Positions 11,640-23,733 of a stretch of DNA of 64,000 bases are shown here, in pieces. Position 1 is the stretch's first letter; each line of letters opens with the position of its first letter. This DNA is from Stomoxys calcitrans (lineage: Eukaryota > Arthropoda > Insecta > Diptera > Muscidae). The translations under genes and the position numbers were made by a program. A model generated the notes under the pieces. It worked only from the letters and a program-made list of their open reading frames with translations. It did not search any database and was not told where the DNA came from. The stretch spans positions 93,967,582 through 94,031,581 of the forward strand of contig NC_081552.1 of NCBI RefSeq assembly GCF_963082655.1, given 5' to 3'.

Positions 11640-12370
11640 TAATCCCGTGAAAATTGCGTAATTTATGCCCCCATAGCAGCTATATAGATATATGGTCCGA
11701 TTTGGACCGAATTCGACACGGATATTGAGAGGTCTAATAGTACAAATCATTGTTCAATTTTGTAGAACAAAATATTGGTCCTTTTGGTAGCTATATCTAA
11801 ATATAGACCGATCTAAACCATATACGACACGGATGTCGAAAAGCCTACCATAAGCCATTGTGTCAAATTTCAGCGAAATCGGATTATAAATGTGATTTTT
11901 ATGGGGCAAAACATTATATCGAGAGATCGGACTATATGGCAGCTATATCCAAATCTGGACCGATCGGAGCCAAATCGAAGAATAATGTTGAAGGGTCTAA
12001 CACAACTCATTGTCCCAAATTTCGGCGAAATCGATCGAGAGATCGGTCTATATGGCAGCTATATCCAAATATGGACCGATCTGGGCCAAATTGAAGAAGG
12101 ATGTCGAAGGGCCTAGCACAACTCACTGTATCAAATTTTGGCGAATTTGGACAATAAATGCCTTTTATGGGCCCAAGACCTTAAATCGAGAGATCGGTCA
12201 ATATAGGGGCTATATTAAGATATAGTCCGATATAGCCCATCTTCGAACTTAACCTGCTCAGCTCCATATCTCTATTTTTAAAGGCTGTAGCGTGATTTCA
12301 ACAGACAGTCGGACGGACATGGCTAGATCGTCTTAGATTTTTAGGCTGATCAAGAATATATATAATTTAT
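11640..12370 (+). repeat. A2 (DINE-1-like) element, body and microsatellite; interrupted
   Basis: Body units of about 150 bp carry gagagatcggtctatatggc, agctatatccaaatatgga and ccaaatttcggcgaaatcg. The GTCY-type tract acagacagtcggacggacat follows at 12301-12320, then gatcaagaatatatata. The element breaks off at tataatttat (12370), where a B element begins. Its missing tail is found at 14333-14416. Confidence 0.8.
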
Positions 12371-14332
12371 TAGCCGCTCCGCTGCGCCTCTTTTACTTTA
12401 TGTGGAATAAAATTTTCCTTGGAATATTCATCTTAGACAATTAAAAATCTTTAATGAAATACCATGCAACGAAAATAGTATATCGCTCGACAAAGAGTTT
12501 AACAATATAAGTGCCTTTATCAGAATTCCATACGATCTTCATTGGTCTACGAATTTATGTTTGGGTGTAAGGAGTACATTCATAAAGTTCTTTATTTCAG
12601 CCCGATATTATCATGATGTCTGATTTAGGGGTGTTTTCGGGGGTGAGTTGGTCCCTCAGACACTTGGCTCTGAAAAAATATCAGCATCGTGCTCTTCTCC
12701 CAAATACCATTTATTTAAACCCCATATTGCCATTGGTTTTGAGAATAGTTTACAGGATGAGGCATCCCCCAAACACATGGCCCCAAAATTAGTTATTAAG
12801 TTCGTTTTCTAATCTCAAATACCTTTCATTTGAGCCACATATTTGCATAGTCGAAAAATGTTTACCCTTTGGGGGGTGTTTTAGGGAAGGGGTGATGCCT
12901 TAAATACACGGTCCTACATTTGGATATCAAATTCGTATTATACTCCCAAATACCTTTATTTGAGCCCCATATTGCGATGGTCAGTAAAAAATGTCTGTTT
13001 GTAGGGAAAGGGGTAGACCCCCAGAAAATGGGTCCCGAAAGTGGGTATCAATTCTTGCTCTACCCCCAATTCCTTTTATTTAAGCCCCACATTGATGCGG
13101 TCGGTAAATATGCCCGATTTAGGGGCACTGAAAATATATCAGCAACGTGCTCTATGCTCATATATTTGAACCCCATATTGCCATTAGTTTTCAAATTAGT
13201 TTTCTAATCTCAAGTACCATTCAATTAAACCCCTTATTGAAAAAGCCAGCAAATATATTTACGGTTTGGAGTATGGACCCCAAAAACTATGAATATCAAG
13301 CTCCACAGTCTTGAAGACCCAAATTAACTTAGTGAGCAAATACGTCCTACTTGGGGGTTCTTATGGTTGTGGGACATCCCCTAGACAGTTTGTCCCGAAT
13401 GTTGATATCAGATTCATGGACTACCCCCAAATACCATTTATTTGAGCTCCATTTTCCCATAGTCGGCAAACATGTGTTTTGGGAGATGGGGCTGCCACTC
13501 AGTGACTCAGTGAGATACGTGTTCTACTCTAAAATATCTCTTATTTAAGCCTCATATTGCAAAGACTTTATCATATTCCTATGGAGCTCCTGCCCCATGC
13601 CTTCTTTGGGGGATGTTCTCGGGGATGGGCAGCCCCCAAAACACTTGGTCCCACATCTGAATATCAGATTCGTATTCTACATTCAAAAACGTTTTATTTA
13701 AGTCCCATATTGCCATGGTCAGTAAACATATACTGTTTGGGGATTGTTCTGGGAAAGGGGTGGACCCCCAGAAACTTTGTCCGAAATTTGGATATCAGAT
13801 TCGTATTTTACTCGCAAATACCTTTTATTTGAGTCCCATATTGCCATGGTCGGTAAATATGTCCGTTTTAGGGGTGTTTTGGGGGTTGGGGTGGTCCCCA
13901 AACACTTGGTCCAACAATTGGATATCAGATACGTTTTTTAATCTTAAATTCTTTTCATTTGAGTCCCATATTGTCGTGATTGGTGTATATATATATTTGG
14001 TGGGTTTTGGGGTGGGGCTGCCCCTCTAGGTACCCCATCCGAAATTTGGATACCAAATTTTTGTTTGTAGGTTACTATAAGAGAGCATACAAAATTTCGC
14101 TTAAATCGCACCACCCATCTCCGAGATCTGGCGTTCCTGAAAATTAGGATAAGGGGATGGGTCCGCTCCCCCTTCAGATATCTAAAAATGTAGTACCCTA
14201 TTTTCACCACGGGGTCATTACGCACCATCAGTGAAAATTTCAAGAAAATCGGTTCAGCCGTTACTGAGTCTATAAGGAACACGCAAACAAACAAACCTAC
14301 AAACAAACACAAAGAGATTTTTACATATAAGA
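12371..14332 (+). mobile_element. B element copy e, inserted in A2
   Basis: This nearly complete B element starts tagccgctccgctgcgcctc and ends agagatttttacatataaga. The body has about 130-bp units; the word agtcccatatt recurs at 13701, 13832 and 13962. A2 sequence lies on both sides, so the borders are unusually well defined. No long coding frame is present; the 145-codon minus frame at 13944-14381 crosses the element border and has no domain. Confidence 0.8.
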
Positions 14333-14416
14333 AAATAGGGTCGGAAATGGATATTTCGATGTGTTGCAAACGGAATGACAAAATGAATATACCCCCATCC
14401 TTCGGTGGGGGGTATA
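14333..14416 (+). repeat. A2 tail, separated from its body by B copy e
   Basis: It contains tagggtcggaaatggatatt, then cggaatgacaaaatgaatat, then the terminal hairpin acccccatcc..ggtggggggtata. This is the A2 tail as read on the minus strand at 30701-30790. Confidence 0.8.
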
Positions 14417-15340
14417 ATTATATACCTTATATTCCACATCGATGTTTCGAGAATACGTAATCTGGTAACTTCGCGATAAGTGCTCTATTGATCTCTGCTT
14501 AACCTGACCCACACTACACGTTCTTGTTTTGTGGCATGTCACTTTTTAATGTATGTGTGTAATATTTACTAATTCACATACTATTTATCGTTTTTGCTAT
14601 CACACTAGTATGCTATTTTTTATGACATAACCTAAAAATGTAAGCAAAAGCAGATTTTTTATGGTTACAAATTGTTAAAGTTGTGAAAACAATTTAATTT
14701 GGTGTTGCTTTCATTCAACTTAAAACAAGAAAAACAGATTTCTTTATGTTTTTGTCAGCAGGAATAGAGCACCGCTCTAATCGAAAAAATAATAGTGCTG
14801 TTTTAAAAATTGATTTTCATGTCATTTTTATTCGAATCACACTATGTGTGCAACTTTAGCAATAGCAAAATTTGACATGTCATAAGACACGAACATGTAG
14901 TGTGATGGCACCTTTAACAAACATAAACACACATACATACCATCCCTGTAGGAAATGTCAATAGTGCCAATAGTGGCATAGTCAATAGTAAGTCATCAGA
15001 GAATATATAGAGACTTTGCGGGATATATGGGCCATTGTCAATAGTATGTCAGTAGGGACATTATGTAGACATTTTTAATAATTTAGTCAGTAATTTACGA
15101 TCTTTTCATTCAATTATAAAAATTACTGAATAAGGCATTAAAATTTATTTAAACTTACATTTATTTGTTTAAAATATATTTTTAGTAAAGAAAAAAATTT
15201 TACAAACAGGAAATCTTGGATAGCTGCCATATGATCCGTCAAAAATTTTTCTGTCCAAAATAATTGTCTTCTTATGCTGTGTCTATTAAGTACAAACAAG
15301 AAATTTAAATTGGTTTCTAGAATTTGTACTACAATAAAGT
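14417..15340. other. Unassigned AT-rich 0.9 kb
   Basis: No coding or RNA feature is supported. A 23-bp word at 14459-14481 (core ctggtaacttcgcgataag) is also present at 52853-52875 inside the Gypsy-1 LTR candidate, so part of this stretch may be an old LTR scrap. The word gtcaatagt is repeated near 14957, 14980 and 15037. Confidence 0.4.
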
Positions 15341-16777
15341 TATATATGGAAGAAAATTATCCTTTGAATATTTATTTTCGACAGTTAAAGAGCTTTTAGT
15401 GAAGTACATGCTACGAAAATAGTATGTGTATATAGCTTGTCTTACAGTATAATAAAATATGTCTTGATGTGAACCCCATATGGTCTTTTTTGGCCTATGA
15501 ATACGCTCCGAGGGTTAAGGGTCATTTAATTTTGAATGTTTGATGTACTCCATTCTTAAAAACTGTATTTGAACCCGATATTCTCATGGGGGTTTTGGAA
15601 GTGGGAAGGGCCACAGGGTGGTGATTGGTGGGTTTAGAGTGTTGTGGTCCCGATTTGAACCCCATATTGCCACTGGTTTAAGGGGGCCAAACCTTTGGCC
15701 TCAATTGGATATCAAATTCGATTTTTAATCACAAATACCTTTTCTTATTGCAATAGTCAGCAAATATATGCGGTTTGGAGGATGGGTCCTTATAACTATT
15801 AACATCGTGCTCCACTATCTTTAAGTCCCGAATTGTCATGGAGAGCAAATACGTCCTATTTGGGGGTTTTTATGAGGGTGGGATATCTCCTAGACGGTTG
15901 GTCCAGAATGTTAATATCAGATTCGTGCTGTAGTCCGAAATATCTTTCATTTGAGCCCTATATTTCCCTAGTCTGCAAACATGTCCGGTTTGGGGGATGA
16001 GGCGGCCACTGAATGATTTGGCCCTGAAAATATGTATCAGATTCGTGTTATACTCTAAAATACCTTTTATTTAAGCATCCATATTGCAATAGTCAGTAAA
16101 TACTTCCTATTTGGGGATAATATGGAGAATGTTCATATCAGATTCCCAAAGACCTTTTATTTGTGTCCCATTTAGCTGTGGTCGGTAAATGTGCCCTCTT
16201 TGGTGGGTGTTTTTGTGGAGTGGCGGCCCCCCAAACACTTGGTCCCATATTTTGATATCAGATTAGTGTTCTACTCTCAAATACCTTTTATTTGAGTCCC
16301 GTATTGCCATGGTCCATTAATATGTCCGATATAGGGGGGTATTGGAGGCTGGGATGGTCCCCCAAATATTTGGTCCACATGTTGATATCAGATTCGTATT
16401 CTAATCTCAAAAACCTTTCATTTGAGTCCCACATTGTCGTGATTGGTCTATATAAATATTTGATGGCTTTTGGGGGTGAAGCGCCCCCCTAGTTACCCCA
16501 TCCGAAATTTGGATAAACATTTTTTTGTTTTTAGGTTACTATAAGAGAACGCACAAAATTTCGCTTAAATCGCACCACCCATCTCCGACATCTGGCGTTT
16601 CTAAAAATTAGGGTAAGGGTCCGCCCCCCGTCACATATCAAAAAATTTAGTACCTTATTTTCACCCCATAATAATTATGTACCATCTGTGAAAATTTTAA
16701 GAAAATCGGTTAAGCCGTTTTTGAGTCTATACAGAACAGACAAACAAACAAACACAAATTGATTTTTATAAATAAGA
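15341..16777 (+). mobile_element. B element copy f, 5' shortened
   Basis: The first recognisable word is tatatatggaagaaaattat, so the GC-rich 5' tip is missing. Degenerate units, the cacccatctccgacatct block and the 3' terminus (cggttaagccgtttttgagt, (aaac)n, aataaga) are present. It abuts the 5' end of a C element without a gap. Confidence 0.7.
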
Positions 16778-18772
16778 CTAGCTGAGCCTGGCCCGCTCCC
16801 CTGCGCCCGATAATGCTATGTTGGAGCGGAGTACTCTAAATTTGGAAATTTCCTGCTAATCTCAGTTGAAAATGTATTACAACTTTCCTGTGGGTTTTTC
16901 TACACTCAAATACCTCCTAAACCCCACTTTGCTATGGTCAGCAAAAGTTCTGTTTGGGGGTGTGGTGGACCCCCAGAGACTTGGTCCCAAAAGTAAAAGT
17001 CAACTTCGTGCTCTGCTCTGCCCGATTTGAGGGTGGGGTGACCCACGTAACACTAAGTACAACAATTGGTAGTGATTGGTCTATAAACCAGTTTGGCGGG
17101 TTTTGGGGTGGGCGGCCCTCTTAGTTTAACCACCTCAGATTTTGTTGCAAAATTTTTGTTTTTAGGGTACTGTAAGTGTTTAAACAAAATTTTGCTTAAA
17201 CCGCCCTACCCATCACCGATATCTGGTCAAATAATTCCGCAAACAACAGCATCGAAATTCCCATATTTTATTTTTCTTTATTCAAAGGACATATAGTTTG
17301 TCATAGCAGATATAAATGCTGTATGATCAATTTTGACCACTCGGCACTCTCTCTGTTTATGTTGGCTTCTCCAAATTAGCGCCATCTACTGGTTGTTTTC
17401 TGAATCCAATTGAAAACAGCCAGTAGATGGCGCTAATTTAAATGTTAATGCTACTCGCTTGGAGTGGCTTAACGCCTATAACATTGGTCATTATGAAGTT
17501 GTCTATAATTGGCTACCTATTAAACAGTCTTTATTTAGTCTTCTTTCAAGTCAAATTAAATTGCCATATTAAACAATTTTGTCCAAAAGAACTCATTTGC
17601 CGGTCTATATATTTTGTGTGGTGGCGACGTCGTTTGGCCTTGTCTAGGAAAAGAAGGCCGATTATTTTATCACACTGAAGGTCATAATTTTGGGGGTATG
17701 GTGGCCTACATTTATTTGTGTCCCCAAACTAAATAAATCACACAGTGACCTATGATTGTTCGACTGTTTTGGGGTGAGGTGCCCACTAGATATATAAGCA
17801 GAATAAAGATATCAAATTTCCAGTCCGCAACTTTATGCCTTTAATTGGTGTAAACAGCCGTTTGGAGGTGGTATATGAGGGTTGTACGCTACACCACATC
17901 TGCCACTTGATCACAAATTTGAATGACGTACTCCACTCAAAAAAAAAACTATCTCTTGATTCCCAACTTTTTTATGGGTCAAATAACCTATTAGGAGGTA
18001 AAACACCACCAAGATTTTTGGACACGAAGTCTTATATTTGTTATCTGCTCTCAAATGTCTTTCTTTTGAGTTTCATCAAGCTATGATCGAGTAATATTCC
18101 CATTTGGGGGGCTAATAGGGGATGGGGCAACCATCAATTACATAGACTTAATTTTGTATGTCATATTGGTAGTCTACTCCCGAATACCTTTCATTTGAGT
18201 CCTATATTGATATGTACGTCCAATATGTCTGTTTGGAGGAGTTTTTGGGGTTGGGCGACTCCTTGGATACTTGAACCCAAGTTTTTATACCATATTCGTA
18301 TTCCATTCTCTAATATCTTTCATTTGATACCTATATTGTCCCAATCGGTCCACTTTTGATTTTGGGTGGCGTTTTTGGGACAACGGGGAAGGGTCCGCCT
18401 CCTTCCACTATCAACAAATATACCTCCTTCCTGACCGTATTCGCAATCTACTCTCGAATACCTTTCATTCGAGCCCCATATTGTCATTGTCGTCCAAAAA
18501 ACCTATTTTATGGGGTTTTGGGGTCGGGGCGGCTCCCCAATTACTTGGACCCAATTTTTATTATGAAATTCGTACTCAACACTAAATACCTTTCATTTCG
18601 ATATAAAAAATTATATAACCTATTGCTTCTTCCGGATCACTCCCCACAATCTGTGAAAATTTCAAAGAAATGGGTTCAGCCGTTTTTGAGTCTAACGGAA
18701 CAAAAAAATTTACAAACCAACAAACAAACAGACAAATATACAAACAAACACAAATTAATTTTTATATATAGA
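16778..18772 (+). mobile_element. C element copy a, full length (2.0 kb)
   Basis: The 5' tip is ctagctgagcctggcccgct and the 3' tip is attaatttttatatatagaa. In order it holds a B-like start, the C-specific block (17225-17690, with a hairpin at 17373-17439), two to three 130-bp-type units and the shared 3' block. No coding capacity is seen; the 144-codon frame at 18356-18790 reads through repeat sequence. Confidence 0.7.
17373..17439. repeat. Near-perfect hairpin, 27-bp arms
   Basis: Arm 17373-17399 starts aaattagcgccatctactgg. Arm 17413-17439 is its inverted copy with a single mismatch, and the loop is 13 bp. The C copy at 30252-33515 has only one arm at the equivalent place (gccagatgacgctaattt, about 30549-30566). 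Confidence 0.9.
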
Positions 18773-18795
18773 AGAAAGATAGATAGATAGATATG
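18773..18795 (+). repeat. Short GATA microsatellite
   Basis: The tract gatagatagatagata follows directly on the C 3' terminus. About 225 bp of AT-rich unassigned sequence separates it from the LINE at 19021. Confidence 0.8.
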
Positions 18796-19020
18796 GGTCA
18801 GCTTATATCACTAATTAGCATCACTTGCTTAAATGGTTTTTTTTTTTGCTTTTTTTTCGAAATGTTTTAAACACAACGATTGGGAAAACGATAAACAATA
18901 AAATAAGTTATAATTTGTCACCTGTCAATAAAAACAATGTAGACAAGATTGTAGACAATCTCACATACATAGTTGACATAAGTGGTTACTTGGGGCAACA
19001 CAACAGACATTATTACGAAT

Positions 19021-20349
19021 AGGTTAGATTAGGTTGAAAGAGGATGCGGGTATTAGTCCGCCTCATGTCGCTATTGACATACATCTAAGCCAGTAATCGG
19101 CTTGTTGTGCGCTCCAAATACTAAAAAAAGTAACCTCGAAAAAAAATCTATGTTAGGAATTCCGTGCTACTTACAAAATCCTTAATTGCTGGTATCTGTT
19201 CGACGCGAAAGCCGAACAATGACAAAGGAAATGCTCCAACGTCCCATCACCTTTCCCGCATGCGCTACACATGCTATTACTTGCCCCACCGTTTGCAAAA
19301 GTGAGTTCGTATTCCTTTGTTTCCTCCACCTCCTTCTTACTTCCTTTCAGTAATAGCCTCGTCTTCTCACGATCTAGATACCCCCATAGTTACATGCGCA
19401 TTTGTCGCATACACCTTTAACTCAGACTGCGTCGACCCGAAAGGCTTCGGGTTAACCAAGTTTATTGACGGCAGTGCTCTGGCCTTAACCGCCAAATCGT
19501 CTACCCTTTCATTTCCCCTTACTCCGTTATGGAACGGCACACAAACGATGCGGATTTTGACATCCTCAGAGAAGGCGTTACTTGCCCCACCGTCCTTCTT
19601 ACATTGCTAGACTGTTCGTGACATTACCGTCCTGGTTGTTATTGCCCTTATGGCCATTTTACTGTCCGTAAAGATGTTCACACTCGACGTCCTCGCGTTA
19701 GCACCATACCACCTCACGCATTCCGTGATCGCCCAGATCTCCGCCTGTAAGACCATATTACGGTCAGGTAGTCTAAAACAGATCTCAGTCCCTGGGTTGT
19801 CAATGTAGACCCCCAGGCCCCCTCTGTCCTCTAGCTTTGATCCATCCGTGTAATATGCTCTTCCAGATGGCAATACTAGGGTTCCTTCAGGTGTACCGCT
19901 GACAGGTTCATCTCAGGTATCCGATCGGAAACCTTTCAGGTCTCCTATCGTCGCCTCGATTATACCGCGATGGGCTGAGCTGAACTTCAATCCATTCTCC
20001 CATCGCCTTAAGTCTCATAGCCGCAGAGTCTGCCTCACGCTTAGTCTGTATGTCAATGGGTCGGATATCTAGAATAGGCGCCAGTGCCCTAGTAGGCGTG
20101 GTCCTCATCGCTCCGCCTATCCCCATGTTCTCTGAGCCTGCTGTTTGGTCCTCATGTTGCACTTTTTCTCCATAGCAGTCCAAAAAACTTCTGAGGTTTA
20201 AGTAAGTATTGGTCTAATCACGCTCCTGTGGAACCATTGGATTCAGGCCCCATTTCAAGCCTACGGCCCGTCTACATAGCGCCCAATATCTGTGAGCCTT
20301 CTCAATACGATCCTAAATGTGACACTTCCAATTCAGTTTCCTGTCCAAG
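19021..20349 (-). pseudogene. LOA-like LINE copy 2, 3' part (connection, RNase H, 3' UTR)
   Basis: Read on the minus strand: the connection domain (frame 19908-20183, with LAPILDIRPIDIQTK), then the RNase H start (frame 19607-19873) with YYTDGSKLEDRGGLGVYIDN, the AEIWAITE glutamate and FTDSKMAIRAI for the third acidic residue. Remnants of the zinc-knuckle tail and the 3' UTR follow. Frames are broken several times, and a segment near 19310-19370 is shortened relative to copy 3. The right end stops at about 20349 in the connection region, so the copy is 5' truncated as usual for LINEs. The 3' end terminates in an AACCTAATCTAACC-like sequence. Confidence 0.8.
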
Positions 20350-20539
20350 TTTCCTGTATTACCAACAAGAGACAAAGAACAATAAAGAAATCTAGGGAAT
20401 ACAAGAAACAATGTGTGATGACGTAATTAGAAAACTTACAATTTGAAATTTAAAAAATAAAATGGCGGAAATTAAACTAAAGGGACCTTAAAACTAATAA
20501 ACCCCAAATGTAACACTACCTCCGCCGAATAGGCTCAGT

Positions 20540-21290
20540 TCCCGTTTCGTATGAGGCTAACCGCTCTAGACGTCGCATTCTCATGTTGACCTTGGACTTT
20601 CGTTCTTCTGTTATACTGCGTCGTTTATTTTGCTTATGACTCCGCAGGGGCTTCCCAATGTGTTTACCATTTCGGACACAATCTCTTCTTGGAAGCCTTC
20701 AGTATTCGTTGCCCGGTCATATGGTTCCTTCATCCAGTTCGTGGGCATTTTGGTTCGGCGCCGTATTGAAGTGTCCCTTCCTTCTTTTCTGTAGCGTTCA
20801 CCAGGTAACCTTAACTTGTTTTCGAACACAGCTGATTTATATGGCAACACAAATTTTGATTTGTGCACAACCCGATCTTTCTGGTCGCTTTCCGCCACTT
20901 TTTGGAGATCTCCCTTCAGAGTAAGAGCAAAAAGAGCTATAGACAACTCAATAACAAACTTTCATTCGGCTGTTGCGTGATTCACCATGGCCGTACGCAT
21001 TCTTACTCCATTTGACGGGGATATTTTTTATTTTACCAAATCTGGCCTAATAAGAGTTTTTGATGCTCCCGTTAAGAAACGCCTGTCGCCATTCATGTAA
21101 CCAGATGTAGTTCAGTTTGTGTTTTCCTGTTGAACTATTGCTAGGGAGATTGTGGGACCATTATCCATGGAATCCGGATCATGCCCTGCTGGAATAGCTC
21201 AGTTTAGCTTTAAAGGTTACTCTTGCGAAGAATTTCAGCCACTCTTTTACATCAATGTGTTGGAGGTGGCGATGTGGATCTGGAACTTTT
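20540..21290 (-). pseudogene. Gypsy-1 (mdg1-like) remnant joining protease to integrase tail
   Basis: On the minus strand the first part (about 21290-20960) aligns in order with 52150-51960 of the longer Gypsy-1 copy, at the gag/protease border; shared words include ttgatgctcccgt and acgcctgtcgcca. Immediately after it a 111-codon frame (20946-20611) reads KFVLPYKSAVFENKLRLPGE and DRATNTEGFQEE, the region after the integrase catalytic core. A basic C-terminal tail follows, with arginine-rich residues down to about 20540. RT, RNase H and the integrase core are absent, so the fragment carries a large internal deletion. Non-functional. Confidence 0.6.
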
Positions 21291-21439
21291 GACTATAGCT
21301 CTACATTCTCGGGCAAAGCACGTTTGTCACAATTTTTCGGTGTATTCAGGGGAACTGTATTAACCTGCAAATGCAATGGCAGGACTTTAGAATCGCCTTT
21401 GCCACATAAAAAAAGAGTCAGAAACCATACAGTCCATTC

Positions 21440-22680
21440 TTGACTACTGTGGATTAGTCGACTTTTTGTGTAAATAAATCAAAATTTCGAAGTCGACTTC
21501 CACTGATTAAAAAGTCGAATAATCGATTTTGAAGTCAATTAGTCGAAAAGAAAGCTGTACAGAGAAAAAAGCTTTATATAGAAAAACAGCTGCACAGAGA
21601 TACAAGTTTTGTTTTGCTTATGCTAGTGTTAGGTTGCTAGGCAAGAATTGTTTCAAGCATGGGCAGTATAGAACTATATCTTTTCGTTGCCCCGTGAAGA
21701 TTAGACTCCGGATTTTAAATTCTCAATTCTTTAAAGGCGCATTTTATGTCCGATTTTGCTGAAATCTAAGCGACTCTGATGGCAGACTGCCACTTAAACG
21801 TAACCACCTATCTTACCATATAGATCGATCTTCAGATTAAACATCTTAACTTTTGGTGTAGATCCCATACTAAGGTACCCACATTTTTCAGTATTTTTGC
21901 TCTGAAATTTTGGCATGAAAAAGTGTATTCCAACCCATGGAGGAATCGAACAATATTTTATAGTAGCTCCCATATAAGGGTACATTTTACAAAGATTTTT
22001 GCACCAAATTTAGCGAAGCCTAGATGGAATTTATAATAGATAGACTACTATTTGGTGAAGGCGGACTCTTTTTTGAAAAAAAGGTCTTTTATAGTGCCGA
22101 ATACATAAAATCAGATAGTTTTGTGTTTCCTTTGGAGATTTATTTAAGAGTGATAGAAAAATTCGTTACTCATATGTTCAACAAAATGTGATGTTCTACT
22201 TGGGTTTTAACATACATAGTAACACTAGTTGAAAGTCGGCTAGGATATATAGACCATATCAATCTTTAATCCAAATACAACACAGGATAAAGTAGCCGGG
22301 AATGTGGAATCTTTTGCAATATGTCATATTGGCTTTAAGATAGCGGTGTGGCTTTGATATAAAAATGCGCAAATTGAGCCTTTAAAACTCTTCTAAATGC
22401 AAATGCAAATTTTGCGCATGTACATTCCAATAAAGAACAGGGACAAAGTGCCACTGCTCTTCCTAATACTTTATGAAAATACAAATAAATTATTATATCT
22501 TGATTGCAAAAGTCTACTAAAACTTGTAGGAAAAAGGAGTATCTTATTTAGAAAATTTGGCAAATACTTTCTGCAAAAATCGAAAAGTCGAAATTTTGCA
22601 AAAATAAGTCGAAAAATCTACTTTTGATAAAAGTCGAAAAGTCTTAAAGTCGATTTTTCGTCCCACATTGGAATCCCTAG
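21440..22680. repeat. 1.2-kb block bounded by AGTCGA-rich sequence
   Basis: The left side (about 21450-21550) holds several agtcga/tcgact words, for example attagtcgactttttgt and aaaagtcgaataatcgat. The right side (about 22575-22665) holds aatcgaaaagtcgaaatt, aataagtcgaaaaatct and aaagtcgatttttcg. Between them lies AT-rich sequence with weak A-like phrases (ccatatagatcgatcttc near 21820). No coding frame is convincing. It may be one diverged mobile element, but that is an inference from the flanks only. Confidence 0.4.
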
Positions 22681-23119
22681 GATAGCGATTGAGGTTGCTA
22701 AACGCGTGCAATTCGAGCTAAAAAAAAACTAATATTAATAACCACCACAGCAGCACTCACCAAATTTATAAAATTTTTATTTTGAAATTTTATTTACGTT
22801 ATGTTTTTGTAAGGCGAGTTCAAAAATGTTTTGAAATTTGCAGTTCTAATAGCTGTGCTGATAAGAACACCTTGTTAAATATGCCATGGTTTCTTTTTTG
22901 TCGCAAACACGCGTGATCTGTGGAATGTTCTGCTATTACTGTGCACTGGCGATAATATGAACTAATTAAAACCCAGCCAGTTCACTTTTGCAAGACTATT
23001 CATATTTGCAAGTGTCGTCTAATTTCCCTTTAAAGCCTAGAACTGACTTCATTCGCAGCGAAAGTATCTATTAAATTATTGCGAAACCCTACGTCTATTA
23101 TTTGCCAGAACATTATTAA
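22681..23119. other. Unassigned AT-rich spacer
   Basis: I see nothing that I can support here. Confidence 0.5.
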
Positions 23120-23733
23120 CAAGTAAAAGCGTGCTAAGTTCGGCCGGGCCGAATCTTATATACCCTCCACCATAAACCGATTCAGACCATAATAAACACG
23201 TATGTTGATGGTCATGAGAGCATCCGTCGTACAAAATTTCACTCAAATCGGATAATAATTGCGACCTCTAGAGACTCAAATAGTCGAGATCCCAGATCGG
23301 TTTATATGGCAGTTATATCAGGTTATGAGCCAATTTGAACCTTATTTGACACAGTTTTGAAAGAAAGAATAAAATACGTCATGCAAAATTTCAGCCAAAT
23401 CGGATAGGAATTGCGCCTTCAAGAAGCTCAAGAAGTCAAGTCCCAAGATCTGTTTATATGACAGCTTTATCAGGTTATGAACCGATTTGAACCATACATG
23501 GCACAGTTTTTGGATATCATAGCAAAATACTTCTTGCAAAAATTCATTCAAATCGGATAAGAATTGCGCCCTCTAGAGGCTCAAGAAGTCAAGACCCAAG
23601 ATCGGTTTATATGACAGCTATATCAAGTTATGGACCGATTTGAACCATACTTGGCACAGTTATTGGATATTATAACAAAACACGTCTTGCAAAATTTCAT
23701 TCCAATCGGATAAGAATTGCGCACTCTAGAGGC
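23120..23733 (+). repeat. A1 element, plus-strand half of an inverted pair
   Basis: The head caagtaaaagcgtgctaag and tatataccctccaccat are followed by body units, with about 190 bp of head sequence missing after ccaccat. The copy breaks at ctctagaggc and meets a minus-strand A1. Confidence 0.85.

Noticed and set aside
13944..14381. 145-codon minus frame
   Set aside because: It crosses the B element 3' end into A2 tail sequence; no domain, and it repeats wording at 7353-7592.
18356..18790. 144-codon plus frame
   Set aside because: It reads through the C element 3' part including the (aaac)n tract.
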